From assembly GCF_042680805.1 (NCBI RefSeq), contig NZ_JBHUEM010000003.1, forward strand, positions 310,001 through 374,000: a stretch of DNA of 64,000 nucleotides, given 5' to 3'. The position numbers and the translations under genes were made by a program. The notes under the pieces were generated by a model. It saw only the letters and a program-made list of their open reading frames with translations. It made no database searches and was not told the origin of the DNA. How positions within the stretch are numbered: the stretch's first letter is position 1; each line of letters begins with the position of its first letter. Origin of the DNA: Bacillus_CJ salitolerans (lineage in GTDB: Bacteria > Bacillota > Bacilli > Bacillales > SA4). Positions 1-7,532 of the stretch are shown one piece after another.

Positions 1-725
1 CATCATCACGTAAATATCCATATGTTCACTTTGCACAAGAACGTGAAGTAGGTAATGATCTATTGCGTGTGGAAGGCATTACAAAAACGATTGATGGTGA
101 AAAAGTACTCGATAATGTTAGCTTCATCGTTAATAAGAATGATAAGATTGCCTTTGTTGGAAGAGATGAAATTGCCAAGACTACTTTATTTAAGATTTTA
201 ATGGGTGAGATGGAAGCTGACAGTGGAACATATAAATGGGGTGTAACAACAAGTCAAGCTTATTTCCCTAAAGATAACTCCGAGTATTTTGAAAACAACG
301 ACATGAATTTAGTTGATTGGTTACGTCAATATTCTCCAAATGACCAAACTGAAAGCTTTTTACGTGGATTCCTTGGAAGAATGCTATTTTCCGGAGAGGA
401 AGTTATGAAGAAAGCGAAAGTTTTATCAGGGGGAGAAAAAGTCCGTTGCATGCTTTCAAAAATGATGTTAACAGGTGCTAACGTCCTCGTGTTGGACGAA
501 CCGACAAATCATTTGGATTTAGAATCAATTACTGCACTAAATAATGGTCTCATCAACTTTAAAGGAACAATGCTATTTACGTCCCATGACCATCAATTTG
601 TAGAAACGCTTGCGAATCGTATCATTGAAATTACACCTAAAGGTATTATAGATAAGCAAGTGACGTATGATGAGTATTTAGAAAACAGTGAACTACAAAA
701 ACAAGTGGAAGCGATGTATGCGTAA
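1..725 (+). CDS. ABC-F family ATPase, C-terminal part (YkpA-like)
   Basis: The reading frame is open from base 3, so the 5' end lies outside the window and the TTG at 63 is internal. The visible part is the linker end and the second ATP-binding domain of an ABC-F protein, a soluble duplicated ATPase family that acts on ribosomes and has no membrane domain. The signature LSGGEKVR and Walker B VLVLDEPTNHLDLES are clear, followed by the switch histidine in SHDHQF. The Walker A reads GRDEIAKTT, lacking the usual glycine before the lysine; I believe this also occurs in YkpA relatives, but have not checked. It closes with a strong terminator. Confidence 0.85.
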   Translation, partial: SSRKYPYVHFAQEREVGNDLLRVEGITKTIDGEKVLDNVSFIVNKNDKIAFVGRDEIAKTTLFKILMGEMEADSGTYKWGVTTSQAYFPKDNSEYFENNDMNLVDWLRQYSPNDQTESFLRGFLGRMLFSGEEVMKKAKVLSGGEKVRCMLSKMMLTGANVLVLDEPTNHLDLESITALNNGLINFKGTMLFTSHDHQFVETLANRIIEITPKGIIDKQVTYDEYLENSELQKQVEAMYA

Positions 726-735
726 CCATTTAAAC

Positions 736-777
736 AAAAAAGGAATGGAAAGGCTAAAGCTTTCCATTCCTTTTTTT
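736..777. terminator. bidirectional terminator between ABC-F gene and phoU
   Basis: An 11-bp perfect stem (GGAATGGAAAG at 742-752 with its complement at 760-770) is flanked by an A-run at 736-741 and a T-run at 771-777, so it can end both convergent genes. Confidence 0.9.
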
Positions 778-782
778 GATAG

Positions 783-1442
783 TTAAAAATTCAAATCAAT
801 TCTTTCTCCTCTTACTAAAAAAATAATATTCTCTGCAATGTTTGTTATATGATCACCAACTCTTTCAAGATACCTACAAATAAATGCAAGCTGCGTGAGT
901 TGAGGAATTCCATCTGGTCTTGCTGTCATCTGAGTCAATAGCTTTTGGATAGTATCTCCGTACATTTGATCAATTTGATCATCCTCTTTAGCTATCAAAT
1001 ACGCTCTTTCAACATCTTCCTCATGAAAAGCTGTTAGGGAATCGGAAAGCATCTGTTGTATAACTCGTGCCATTTCTGGAATAGATTCTATCGAGGTGTA
1101 AAAAGGTTCATTGCCAATAAACTGTGTGGAGCGTGCAATATTGACTGCTAAATCACCAACACGTTCAATGTCCGATGAAATTTTAATGGCAACAATGATT
1201 CTTCTTAGGTCTGTGGCAACGGGTTGTTGAGTGACAATGTTTTTGATAGCCATTTCATTTATTTCACGCTCTAACATATTTATTTCATGGTCATCATCAA
1301 TGATCTTTTGTGCTAGTTCTAAGTTCTGTGATTGTAAGGCTATAATAGATTGATCAATTGCATGCTTTGAACGATAAACCATTTCTAGTAGTTTTTCTTT
1401 TAATGCTAATAATTGTTCATCAAATTGTGTACGTATGCTCAT
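783..1442 (-). CDS. phoU: PhoU phosphate-signalling accessory protein
   Basis: The 219-residue length and all-helical sequence match PhoU, a cytoplasmic regulator linking the Pst phosphate transporter to phosphate sensing. The two-fold PhoU repeat is visible: motifs of the type RRIIVAIKISSDIERVGDLA near residue 80 and ICRYLERVGDHITNIAENI near residue 190, each with the family's metal-binding E/D pattern. A ribosome site GTAGGAGGAG precedes the ATG. No pst genes are adjacent in the window; in B. subtilis, too, phosphate genes are arranged differently. It converges on the ABC-F gene and shares its terminator. Confidence 0.93.
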   Translation of the reverse strand: MSIRTQFDEQLLALKEKLLEMVYRSKHAIDQSIIALQSQNLELAQKIIDDDHEINMLEREINEMAIKNIVTQQPVATDLRRIIVAIKISSDIERVGDLAVNIARSTQFIGNEPFYTSIESIPEMARVIQQMLSDSLTAFHEEDVERAYLIAKEDDQIDQMYGDTIQKLLTQMTARPDGIPQLTQLAFICRYLERVGDHITNIAENIIFLVRGERIDLNF

Positions 1443-1632
1443 CAGTTTCTCCTCCTACTTACAATCTTATGGGTGAAATTATATGAATATACCTTTAGAA
1501 TGATAACTGAAAAATATAGTCCTTTACATTTACAAAATATAACAGAAATTTTCTGACTTTTGTATCAAATTCCTACGACAATTACCGGCGATTATTGTTG
1601 TAATTCGTCAAATTGAGCCGAAAAGGAAAAGA

Positions 1633-1661
1633 TTGCTAGAAAATAACGTTATGATTATAAT
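1633..1661 (+). promoter_or_regulatory. sigma-A promoter of MFS leader transcript
   Basis: TTGCTA (1633-1638) and a perfect TATAAT (1656-1661) are 17 bp apart. The predicted start, near 1668, puts the leader ORF ribosome site almost at the 5' end of the RNA. Confidence 0.75.
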
Positions 1662-1690
1662 AGTAATATCATTTTAAAGGAGGAATTTAC

Positions 1691-1756
1691 ATGTCAGTAC
1701 AAACACTTGGATTACAGGCAGCAGGAGATTTATTAACAGGGAGATTTGTTCGCTAG
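1691..1756 (+). CDS. 21-residue leader peptide ahead of MFS pump
   Basis: ATG at 1691 follows a near-ideal ribosome site AAAGGAGG at 1676-1683 and reads 21 codons to TAG at 1754. The peptide begins MSVQTLGLQAAG and ends LLTGRFVR. It is too short to be an enzyme, starts within about 25 nt of the predicted transcription start, and its second half forms the left arm of a terminator-like hairpin. This arrangement is typical of ribosome-monitored attenuation of resistance genes. Its sequence resembles no leader I know, so the inducing drug is unknown. Confidence 0.7.
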   Translation: MSVQTLGLQAAGDLLTGRFVR

Positions 1757-1796
1757 TGTAATCAAATCGCCCTAACATCATATCTCCTGCTTTTTT
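1721..1796 (+). terminator. attenuator hairpin overlapping leader ORF
   Basis: Left arm 1721-1748 (codons 11-20 of the leader ORF) pairs imperfectly with 1763-1790: 9 bp at the base (GCAGGAGAT), then an internal loop, AGGG, and GATTTG near the apex. T6 follows directly. A ribosome slowed in the second half of the ORF would occupy the left arm and prevent termination before the MFS gene. Confidence 0.75.
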
Positions 1797-1839
1797 AAGC
1801 TGCAAATGAGACGAGCATAAAGTAGGAGGACATTTTATT

Positions 1840-3051
1840 GTGATGAAAAATACGTTAGGTTCGTATAATACTCGAATTCTTTTTTGGATCAACTTCTTTA
1901 GTACGATTAGTTTTATTAAACCGGTATTAACTCTTTTTTATTTTGAGCGAGGAATTAATGAGACTGAGTTAGTTTTAATCATCATGTTTTGGAGCGGAGC
2001 TGTTTTAATTGGTGAAGTTCCAACCGGGGTTTTTGCAGACCGTTTTGGAGCAAAGCTGTCATTTTTAACAGGGTCATTTATTAGAGTAATTAGTGTAGGC
2101 ATATTGATTTTTGCACATGAGCCGTGGGTGTTTTTCCTAGCTAGTGCCTTGAGTGGTCTTTCAGTTACCTTTTTTTCTGGAGCAGACGAAGCGTTACTTT
2201 ATGAATCGTTAAAGCAGTCAAATGATGAAGAAAAAATGGACAGTGTAATGGGGAAAATACAATCAGCGACCTTTTTGACAATGATTGTAACTGTATTAGT
2301 CGGATCGTATATTGCCAAAGACTTAGCAGAATCACAATTTTTCATGCTGTTAATCATGAGTATGGCTGCCCAATTTGTTGTGGTGTTTCTAACATTGTTT
2401 GTAAAAGAACCATCAAAAATGGAATATTCAAAGGAACATCCATTTTTGCATGTTGGAGAAGGTATTAAGGTTATTAAAAAGACACCACAGTTATTATGGA
2501 TGTTTTTAAATGTCTCTATTGTGTTTATTCCTGCAGCAGCTATTTTTGATAATTTTGACCAACTTATATTAACAGAGGCTGGCATACCAGTCATACTTAT
2601 TGGTGTAATTTATGCGATAGCAGCTGTCCTTGGATTCTTTGCTTCACGTTCGATAGGATGGATGACAAAGAGGTATTCAGCCGTCATGCTAATGCATGTA
2701 ACAGGGGGATTTGCCGTTTTAAGCTTACTAGCCATCAGTCAGTTTGGTCATTCTCTATGGGTAGTGCTAGTAGCCTTTTTAATCTTACGTTTTGTTCGTG
2801 CAGTACGATACCCAATTTATTCAAAGCTTAGTAATGAGTTTATCCCTTCAAATGTAAGAGCAACGACCATCTCACTGTTGTCTGTGTTAGATTCTGTATT
2901 TGATCTAATCATTATGGGAACGGTTGCTAGTATAGCTGGATTTGGTTTACCAACTATATTAATCGTTTGTGGATTCATTGCTTTGGTAGGTACATTATTA
3001 CCAATCAAAAGAGCAACCGAGGAAAAAATAGTTGAGAAATTAAGTGTTTAA
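1840..3051 (+). CDS. MFS efflux transporter, leader-controlled
   Basis: This 403-residue protein has about 12 hydrophobic segments and a motif-A-like loop (GVFADRFGAK) between helices 2 and 3, as in drug-proton antiporters of the major facilitator superfamily. The substrate cannot be read from sequence. GTG at 1840 is followed at once by ATG at 1843; the ribosome site AGGAGGA at 1824-1830 fits either. It lies alone behind a promoter, leader peptide and terminator hairpin, which suggests induction by a ribosome-targeting compound. It ends in its own terminator. Confidence 0.85.
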   Translation: MMKNTLGSYNTRILFWINFFSTISFIKPVLTLFYFERGINETELVLIIMFWSGAVLIGEVPTGVFADRFGAKLSFLTGSFIRVISVGILIFAHEPWVFFLASALSGLSVTFFSGADEALLYESLKQSNDEEKMDSVMGKIQSATFLTMIVTVLVGSYIAKDLAESQFFMLLIMSMAAQFVVVFLTLFVKEPSKMEYSKEHPFLHVGEGIKVIKKTPQLLWMFLNVSIVFIPAAAIFDNFDQLILTEAGIPVILIGVIYAIAAVLGFFASRSIGWMTKRYSAVMLMHVTGGFAVLSLLAISQFGHSLWVVLVAFLILRFVRAVRYPIYSKLSNEFIPSNVRATTISLLSVLDSVFDLIIMGTVASIAGFGLPTILIVCGFIALVGTLLPIKRATEEKIVEKLSV

Positions 3052-3059
3052 TGAAAATG

Positions 3060-3090
3060 AGCCTAGTACAATACTAGGCTTATTTCTTTT
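3060..3090 (+). terminator. terminator of MFS gene
   Basis: GCCTAGTA at 3061-3068 pairs perfectly with 3072-3079 across a 3-nt loop, followed by a T-rich tail. Confidence 0.8.
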
Positions 3091-3231
3091 ACTATACGTG
3101 TGTAATTTTGTTGGAGAGAGGGGCAAGACTTCTTCTGGAGCTTTAAAAATGGATTAGGTAAAAGTACCTTATGCGGGGTTCTCAGAAATACTGCCATGTT
3201 TTTTGATAACTACAGTGATTGCATAGCACGT

Positions 3232-3320
3232 GTAAGGTGCATGCCGAGAACAAAAGCAAAGTGTAACGAAATCACGATTATATTTAGATAATGACAAAAA
3301 TATGACGATATGCACCTTAC
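3232..3320. repeat. 11-bp inverted repeat upstream of sensor-domain gene
   Basis: GTAAGGTGCAT (3232-3242) recurs as its exact reverse complement at 3310-3320, 67 bp apart, and a TATAAT follows at 3345-3350. It could be a pair of regulator sites or a long-range stem. No protein is known to bind it. Confidence 0.5.
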
Positions 3321-3376
3321 GAATATGACTATTAAACGCTATAGTATAATTAATAAAATTGATGGAGGTAGTTAGG

Positions 3377-4030
3377 GTGAATGCTCAAATCGAAACTTCC
3401 GATGGGTTAAGGGGAATAGCACCTAGTAGTCGTAATTTTGGAAGAAGTGTTATTTTTTTGTTATTTAATTTTCCTATAAGTGTTTTTTCTTTTGTAATAA
3501 TGGTAACTGGTTTTTCATTAGGAGTAGGTCTTGCAATCACCCTTATCGGGCTGCCGATATTAGCAGGAACACTAGTTTTCGCTAAGAATTTGGTGAAGGG
3601 TGAAATGTCTATGGTTACTTGGTATTTTGGGATAGTGCAAGTAACCGAAAGAAAAAAGGAGGATTTCTCACAATCCTTCTTCACAAGCATAAAATCCACG
3701 TTACTTGATCCAACCAACTGGTTATATTTTGCATATTGCATATTTAGATTACCGATAGGAATTTTATCTCTTGTAATTGTCATTACGTTTCTAGTACTGC
3801 CACTAGCATTTCTATTAGTTCCTTTGTATTACTCATTCATTCCAGGAGGACTTATGGTTTCTTATGTTAATGGTTATATGATCATCGTGGACACCATGCC
3901 AGAAGCATTACTATTAACAGGCATAGGTGTTATCCTTTCTTTTATATCCTATGTGATTATTACATACACAAGTTATTTTATTGCTAGGTTTGCTTTGTTC
4001 ATAGGTGGACCTATAAGGAAGCATATATGA
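3377..4030 (+). CDS. membrane protein with stand-alone putative sensor domain
   Basis: About 217 residues from GTG at 3377, chosen because GGAGGT at 3364-3369 sits 7 nt before it; an upstream in-frame TTG/ATG would overlap that site. The protein has about six hydrophobic segments in two halves and the phrase LAITLIGLPILAGTLVFAK, typical of the sensor domain usually fused to actinobacterial-type histidine kinases. Here no kinase domain follows and no kinase gene is adjacent, so it may act as a partner subunit or have another membrane role. Family assignment is by pattern only. Confidence 0.6.
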   Translation: MNAQIETSDGLRGIAPSSRNFGRSVIFLLFNFPISVFSFVIMVTGFSLGVGLAITLIGLPILAGTLVFAKNLVKGEMSMVTWYFGIVQVTERKKEDFSQSFFTSIKSTLLDPTNWLYFAYCIFRLPIGILSLVIVITFLVLPLAFLLVPLYYSFIPGGLMVSYVNGYMIIVDTMPEALLLTGIGVILSFISYVIITYTSYFIARFALFIGGPIRKHI

Positions 4031-4090
4031 ATAAATTTAGAGGATGTTGAAGTAAGTAGCATTTTTAATAAATTTGAGATTTAAAGTATT

Positions 4091-4266
4091 GATTGTATCT
4101 TATTACAATATGCTTTAGTAATCTGGCTCCTGTGCCCAGCCAAGATGAAATGGCGACGATCTTTGCCATTTCATCCTACTCGAGGTCAAATAACCTGTCA
4201 TGAATACAAGGGAAAGGTCGCCCTTTGCTTGTCTGGCCTACCCGGGGTGCTTGCGCCTTTTGTTCT
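4091..4266 (+). repeat. dispersed repeat family A, copy 1
   Basis: It opens with GATTGTATCTTATTACAAT and continues GGCTCC...CCCAGCC, then closes with GCGCCTTTTGTTCT. An internal 11-bp perfect hairpin (GATGAAATGGC at 4144-4154 with 4165-4175) is also present in copy 5 at 61.7 kb. The start matches copy 2 at 34.5 kb closely. It contains no ORF. Confidence 0.75.
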
Positions 4267-4267
4267 C

Positions 4268-4390
4268 CAGCCTAACCGGCGAAAAGACCTCCACTTCAAA
4301 CTATAGAAGATTCGAAGACGTTTAAGTGGGCGATAAACGCAAGCAAGACCCGATAATAGGAACACAGACTAAGATCGCCCCATTCAGAAC
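4268..4390 (+). repeat. dispersed repeat family B, copy 1
   Basis: It contains CCACTTCAAA ... GTTTAAGTGG (a potential hairpin) and ends GGAACACAGACTAAGATCGC. The same elements, in the same order, occur at 27.1 kb. It directly abuts repeat A copy 1 and has no coding sequence. Confidence 0.65.
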
Positions 4391-4444
4391 AACTACTTTT
4401 CGGAACAACCTCACATGAAACATCTTCTTTCAAAATATTTCTTG

Positions 4445-4472
4445 TTGCTCTCACTAGAAAATATGCTATATT
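4445..4472 (+). promoter_or_regulatory. probable promoter of preQ1-queF transcript
   Basis: TTGCTC at 4445-4450 and TATATT at 4467-4472 are 16 bp apart, about 30 bp before the riboswitch aptamer. Confidence 0.45.
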
Positions 4473-4497
4473 AGAGGACGTGAAATAAATAATTAGA

Positions 4498-4529
4498 AGA
4501 GGTTCGCGAACTCCCTCTATAAAAAACTA
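4498..4529 (+). promoter_or_regulatory. preQ1-I riboswitch aptamer
   Basis: AGAGGTTC opens a hairpin closed by CCTCT at 4514-4518, followed by the A-rich tail ATAAAAAACTA that forms the pseudoknot in this aptamer class. It senses pre-queuosine-1. The downstream gene is queF, which makes preQ1, so the ligand and target agree. The gap to queF holds a terminator. Confidence 0.9.
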
Positions 4530-4588
4530 GATCAGACGATATCTTGACGGTATGGTTTGTTTAGTTCTGATTTTATAGATGTGGTTAG

Positions 4589-4629
4589 GAAGCTCAAATT
4601 CTATTCATAGAACAGGGGCTTCTTTTTAT
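4589..4629 (+). terminator. riboswitch expression-platform terminator
   Basis: GAAGCTC (4589-4595) pairs with GGGCTTC (4616-4622), with TTCTAT/ATAGAA inside the loop, followed by T5. It lies between the preQ1 aptamer and queF, consistent with control by premature termination. Confidence 0.75.
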
Positions 4630-4697
4630 TTGATAAGGCTTGATGAACCAAAAATGGATGAATTCATTTATTTATTAGTAGAAGGTAGGTTTTATTC

Positions 4698-5195
4698 ATG
4701 TCAGGAAGAAAAGATTCTGAATTAGAAGGTGTGACTTTATTAGGAAATCAGGGTACGAAGTATTTGTTTGAATATTCACCTGATGTATTAGAGACTTTTG
4801 AGAATAAGCATATTGAGCGTGATTACTTTGTAAAGTTCAACTGCCCTGAATTCACTAGTCTTTGTCCAAAAACAAATCAGCCCGACTTTGCAACCATTTA
4901 TATTAGTTATATTCCAGACCGATTAATGGTAGAGAGTAAATCATTAAAGCTGTACTTATTTAGCTTCAGAAATCATGGGGATTTCCATGAGGATTGCATG
5001 AATATTATTATGAAGGATCTAATTAAATTAATGGATCCTCGTTATATTGAGGTTTGGGGAAAATTTACTCCAAGAGGTGGAATCTCAATTGATCCATATA
5101 CAAACTATGGTAAGCCGGGGACAAAGTATGAAAAGATGGCGGAGTATCGATTAATGAACCATGACTTATACCCGGAGAAAATAGATAATCGATAA
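4698..5195 (+). CDS. queF: NADPH-dependent preQ0 reductase QueF
   Basis: This 165-residue cytoplasmic enzyme reduces the nitrile of 7-cyano-7-deazaguanine to preQ1, in queuosine tRNA-modification synthesis. Length and sequence match the short bacterial QueF type. The catalytic cysteine is in NCPEFTSLCPKTNQPDF (about residues 49-65) and the QueF motif ESKSLKLYLFSFRNHG follows. ATG at 4698 is preceded by GAAGGTAGG. It stands as a single gene under a preQ1 riboswitch; queC, queD and queE are not nearby, unlike the B. subtilis operon. Confidence 0.95.
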   Translation: MSGRKDSELEGVTLLGNQGTKYLFEYSPDVLETFENKHIERDYFVKFNCPEFTSLCPKTNQPDFATIYISYIPDRLMVESKSLKLYLFSFRNHGDFHEDCMNIIMKDLIKLMDPRYIEVWGKFTPRGGISIDPYTNYGKPGTKYEKMAEYRLMNHDLYPEKIDNR

Positions 5196-5228
5196 AAAAA
5201 ATAGCAGGAGCTTTTCCTGCTATTTTTT
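5195..5228. terminator. bidirectional terminator queF/ykvS
   Basis: A 13-bp perfect stem (5196-5208 with 5216-5228) has A-run and T-run flanks, serving both convergent genes. Confidence 0.9.
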
Positions 5229-5415
5229 AGTCATTTAGCGCACCAATTATTTTATAATTCTTATGGTTAACGACTGTGCGTCGCTCTAAGTCAAGATCTT
5301 GGAAGTTATCCATATACGTTAAATCTACAATTACGGAGTTTTCATTAACTTTTTCTACTATTCCTTGGAGTCCATTTTTAAATTCAATTATATCGCCTAA
5401 TGCGGCTGTTTTCAT
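5227..5415 (-). CDS. ykvS: DUF2187 small protein, YkvS-like
   Basis: The protein starts at the ATG giving MKTAALGDIIEFKNGLQGIV, because GGAAGGAGAGA lies just upstream; this gives 62 residues. It is a small, compact, beta-rich protein of the DUF2187/YkvS family, with the conserved ending RTVVNHKNYKII. Function is unknown. In B. subtilis ykvS also lies close to queF (ykvM) and ykvT, as here, which supports the name. It shares a terminator with queF. Confidence 0.8.
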   Translation of the reverse strand: MKTAALGDIIEFKNGLQGIVEKVNENSVIVDLTYMDNFQDLDLERRTVVNHKNYKIIGALND

Positions 5416-5601
5416 GACAAAATCTCTCCTTCCCAATACCTTACAACTACAAGTTTGCATGAAATCTGTCGAAACGTAAAGTCATTTCCTTTATTTTAAG
5501 AAAAATTTCATATTTGTCAATAAAATGTTACAAACCTATTCTACAAAAATTATGGTAAAATGACAGGGTGCTCGAAACATGTTTGGAAGGAGACTTGAAG
5601 T

Positions 5602-6453
5602 ATGGTTCATGCAGGATTAGTACTAGAAGGTGGCGGAATGAGAGGCGTATATACTTCAGGCGTACTCGAATATTTTATGGAACAAGATTTATACTTTCCA
5701 TATATTATTGGCGTATCAGCAGGTGCCTGCAGTGCAGCATCGTATCTTTCTAGGCAAAAAGGAAGAAATAAAAGAGTAAATACAGATCATCTAGATAACC
5801 CAGATTATTTATCTTATAGAAACTACTTGAAAAAACGACAACTTTTTGGAATGGATTTTATTTTTGATGAAGTACCTAATAAGCTTGACCCATTTGATTA
5901 CGATACTTTCAATAAGGCAAATGAAACCTTTATCGTTGGAACAACTGATTGCCATAGTGGAGAGACCATCTATTATAACAATCGAGAACATGGTAAGGAT
6001 ATGCTGCAAATTTTAAGAGCGTCAAGTTCATTACCATTTGTAGCTCCAATCGTGAAATACGATCAACGTCACTTGCTTGATGGTGGAATTTCAGATCCGA
6101 TACCGATAAGGCAAGCTGAACATGACGGTTTAACAAAAAATGTAGTGATTCTAACGAGAAATAGAGGGTATTACAAAAAGCCTTCAAGAAACTCATGGCT
6201 TACAAGAAAGGCTTATCGCAATTACCCAGGTTTATTAGAAAAATTAGACATTCGTGCTGAAAGCTATAATAAAACATTAGAGTACATTTTTAGTGAAGAG
6301 AAGAATGGAAATGTTTTTATTCTACAGCCTACTAAACCATTAAAGGTAGGTAGAGTGGAACGTAATAAAACTAAGTTAATTGAGCTTTATGAAGAAGGCT
6401 ATGAGGATGCAAAAGCAAATTATTCTAAGCTAATGACTTGGTTACAATCGTAA
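5602..6453 (+). CDS. patatin-like phospholipase/esterase
   Basis: The 283-residue protein carries the patatin signature: the oxyanion-hole GGGMRG at residues 10-15, the nucleophile elbow GVSAG near residue 40, and the second dyad member in DGG at about residue 161. These features indicate a cytoplasmic lipid acyl hydrolase with a Ser-Asp dyad. There is no signal peptide. AAGGAG precedes the ATG at 5602. It is transcribed alone. Proteins of this type are often listed as YjjU-like; the physiological lipid is unknown. Confidence 0.88.
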   Translation: MVHAGLVLEGGGMRGVYTSGVLEYFMEQDLYFPYIIGVSAGACSAASYLSRQKGRNKRVNTDHLDNPDYLSYRNYLKKRQLFGMDFIFDEVPNKLDPFDYDTFNKANETFIVGTTDCHSGETIYYNNREHGKDMLQILRASSSLPFVAPIVKYDQRHLLDGGISDPIPIRQAEHDGLTKNVVILTRNRGYYKKPSRNSWLTRKAYRNYPGLLEKLDIRAESYNKTLEYIFSEEKNGNVFILQPTKPLKVGRVERNKTKLIELYEEGYEDAKANYSKLMTWLQS

Positions 6454-6464
6454 CTTCTTTCGTA

Positions 6465-6491
6465 TAAAAAAGAAGCAGCAAAGCTGCTTCA
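6465..6491. terminator. hairpin after patatin gene
   Basis: GAAGCAGC (6472-6479) and its complement (6483-6490) form a perfect 8-bp stem with an AAA loop. The A-run upstream makes it a proper terminator on the minus strand; on the plus strand it lacks a T-run. Confidence 0.6.
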
Positions 6492-6840
6492 ATCGTATGT
6501 GCTTGGGCAATCGTACTTGCTTCATTGTTGGATGGATTTTTCGTTACTGCTTTAAATAAATGTTGTATGCTTAATTATCATATTGTATACAATAACTTTT
6601 GTGTGTTGTGTGTTTGGTTCTTTTTCATGGTGTATGGGATTCATGGTGATGACGTAAATCATTCTAGTTGTATGATCATGTTGTCATTTACGCATATCTG
6701 TTGTGTGTAATTTAACATTCATGGTAATAATCATGGTGTATGTTCGCAATAGTTCACGGTGAAAATTCTTGTTGGATCTTCATGCAGCCATCTCACCGTG
6801 TAAGCACTGTTTTTAGAGTGGATGTTGTGAAGAAAACTAA
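6492..6840. other. 350-bp region without a convincing gene
   Basis: A short plus-strand frame here (6525-6710) is Cys/His-rich, has no ribosome site and looks spurious. The stretch has repeated CATGGTGTATG-like words, a CGTAAAT/ATTTACG palindrome near 6650-6690 and a CACGGTGA/TCACCGTG inverted repeat at 6755-6762 and 6793-6800. It lies downstream of the SASP gene on the minus strand and may be its untranslated tail. Confidence 0.4.
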
Positions 6841-7038
6841 TTATCTATGTCCTCCAAGTTGTTGCTCAGCCATTTGAACAAGACGTTTTGTAATTTCTCC
6901 ACCTACAGACCCATTTGAACGAGAAGATGTATCCGCTCCAAGGTTTACACCAAACTCTTGGGCAATTTCCATTTTCATTTGATCAAGTGCGCCTTGTACA
7001 CCAGGTACAAGCAATTGATTTGAGTTGTTAGTTGCCAT
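6841..7038 (-). CDS. alpha/beta-type small acid-soluble spore protein
   Basis: The 65-residue protein has the two conserved SASP blocks: MKMEIAQEFGVNLGADTSSR, containing the Glu-Ile-Ala site cut by the germination protease GPR, and NGSVGGEITKRLVQMAEQQL. Such proteins coat spore DNA and change its UV photochemistry, then serve as an amino-acid store at germination. GGGGGT precedes the ATG. Expression is expected from a sigma-G promoter in the forespore, but I could not find a clean match upstream. Confidence 0.95.
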   Translation of the reverse strand: MATNNSNQLLVPGVQGALDQMKMEIAQEFGVNLGADTSSRSNGSVGGEITKRLVQMAEQQLGGHR

Positions 7039-7152
7039 GTTGGTTTACCCCCTTTCTTATCGTTGCTTCATGTATATGTTTTGTACAACTTAAATTTTTT
7101 ATTCATGATTATTTATATAAAGGTATAAATAAATGGAGAGGACTTTAGGAAT

Positions 7153-7347
7153 ATGGATGAAAATCAAGTAAATGAGATTCTTACAAAGTTACGAAACCGA
7201 GAAATTGAAGAATACTTAGTTGAAAAACAAGATTTTTTAACTTTTCGAGCTCTGCTGGTAAAACAAGAGGATTTTAAACACTTCCGTGGAATTGCTATGC
7301 AAGGTGGAAATGTCATTTATACATATATGAATGAACCAAGAAGTTAA
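7153..7347 (+). CDS. conserved-looking small protein, unknown function
   Basis: This 64-residue acidic protein (starts MDENQVNEILTKLRNREI, ends TYMNEPRS) has no signal peptide or membrane segment. GGAGAGG lies upstream of the ATG. The compact charged sequence, good ribosome site and dedicated terminator indicate a real gene. I do not recognise the family. It is divergent from the SASP gene, but nothing shows that the two are functionally linked. Confidence 0.7.
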   Translation: MDENQVNEILTKLRNREIEEYLVEKQDFLTFRALLVKQEDFKHFRGIAMQGGNVIYTYMNEPRS

Positions 7348-7358
7348 GTGATTGTACT

Positions 7359-7383
7359 GCTTCCTTTAAGGGAGGCTTTTTTT
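7359..7383 (+). terminator. terminator of small gene
   Basis: GCTTCC pairs with GGAGGC around TTTAAG, followed by T7. Confidence 0.75.
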
Positions 7384-7460
7384 ATGCAAAAAAAGTATGT
7401 GATTTGTATAACAATTGTACATTATTCAATCATATAGACGTCTTGACATAAGACTCAAGA

Positions 7461-7499
7461 TTACATCATGTAATAAGTGTACTATATGATATAATACAC
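7461..7499 (+). promoter_or_regulatory. probable GntR operator region
   Basis: A 23-bp palindrome at 7477-7499 (GTGTACTATAT centred on G7488, 10 of 11 positions matching) overlaps a TATAAT at 7490-7495. A second perfect palindrome, TTACAT-C-ATGTAA, sits at 7461-7473. Both lie just upstream of the GntR gene, as expected for autorepression. Confidence 0.6.
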
Positions 7500-7532
7500 A
7501 TGATACATTATTATAAGTAAAGGAGGAGTCCA

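Noticed and set aside
5467..5473. TGTCGAA, the core of a Spo0A box, between ykvS and the patatin gene (another at about 62992)
   Set aside because: A single 7-bp core is expected by chance at this density, and no promoter context supports it.
6525..6710. 61-residue plus-strand frame rich in Cys and His
   Set aside because: No ribosome site, TTG start, composition unlike neighbours; it overlaps palindromes of the intergenic region.
7443..7495. TTGACA at 7443-7448 with TATAAT at 7490-7495 as a single promoter
   Set aside because: The spacing is 41 bp, far from the 16-18 bp needed; only the TATAAT and its palindrome are kept.
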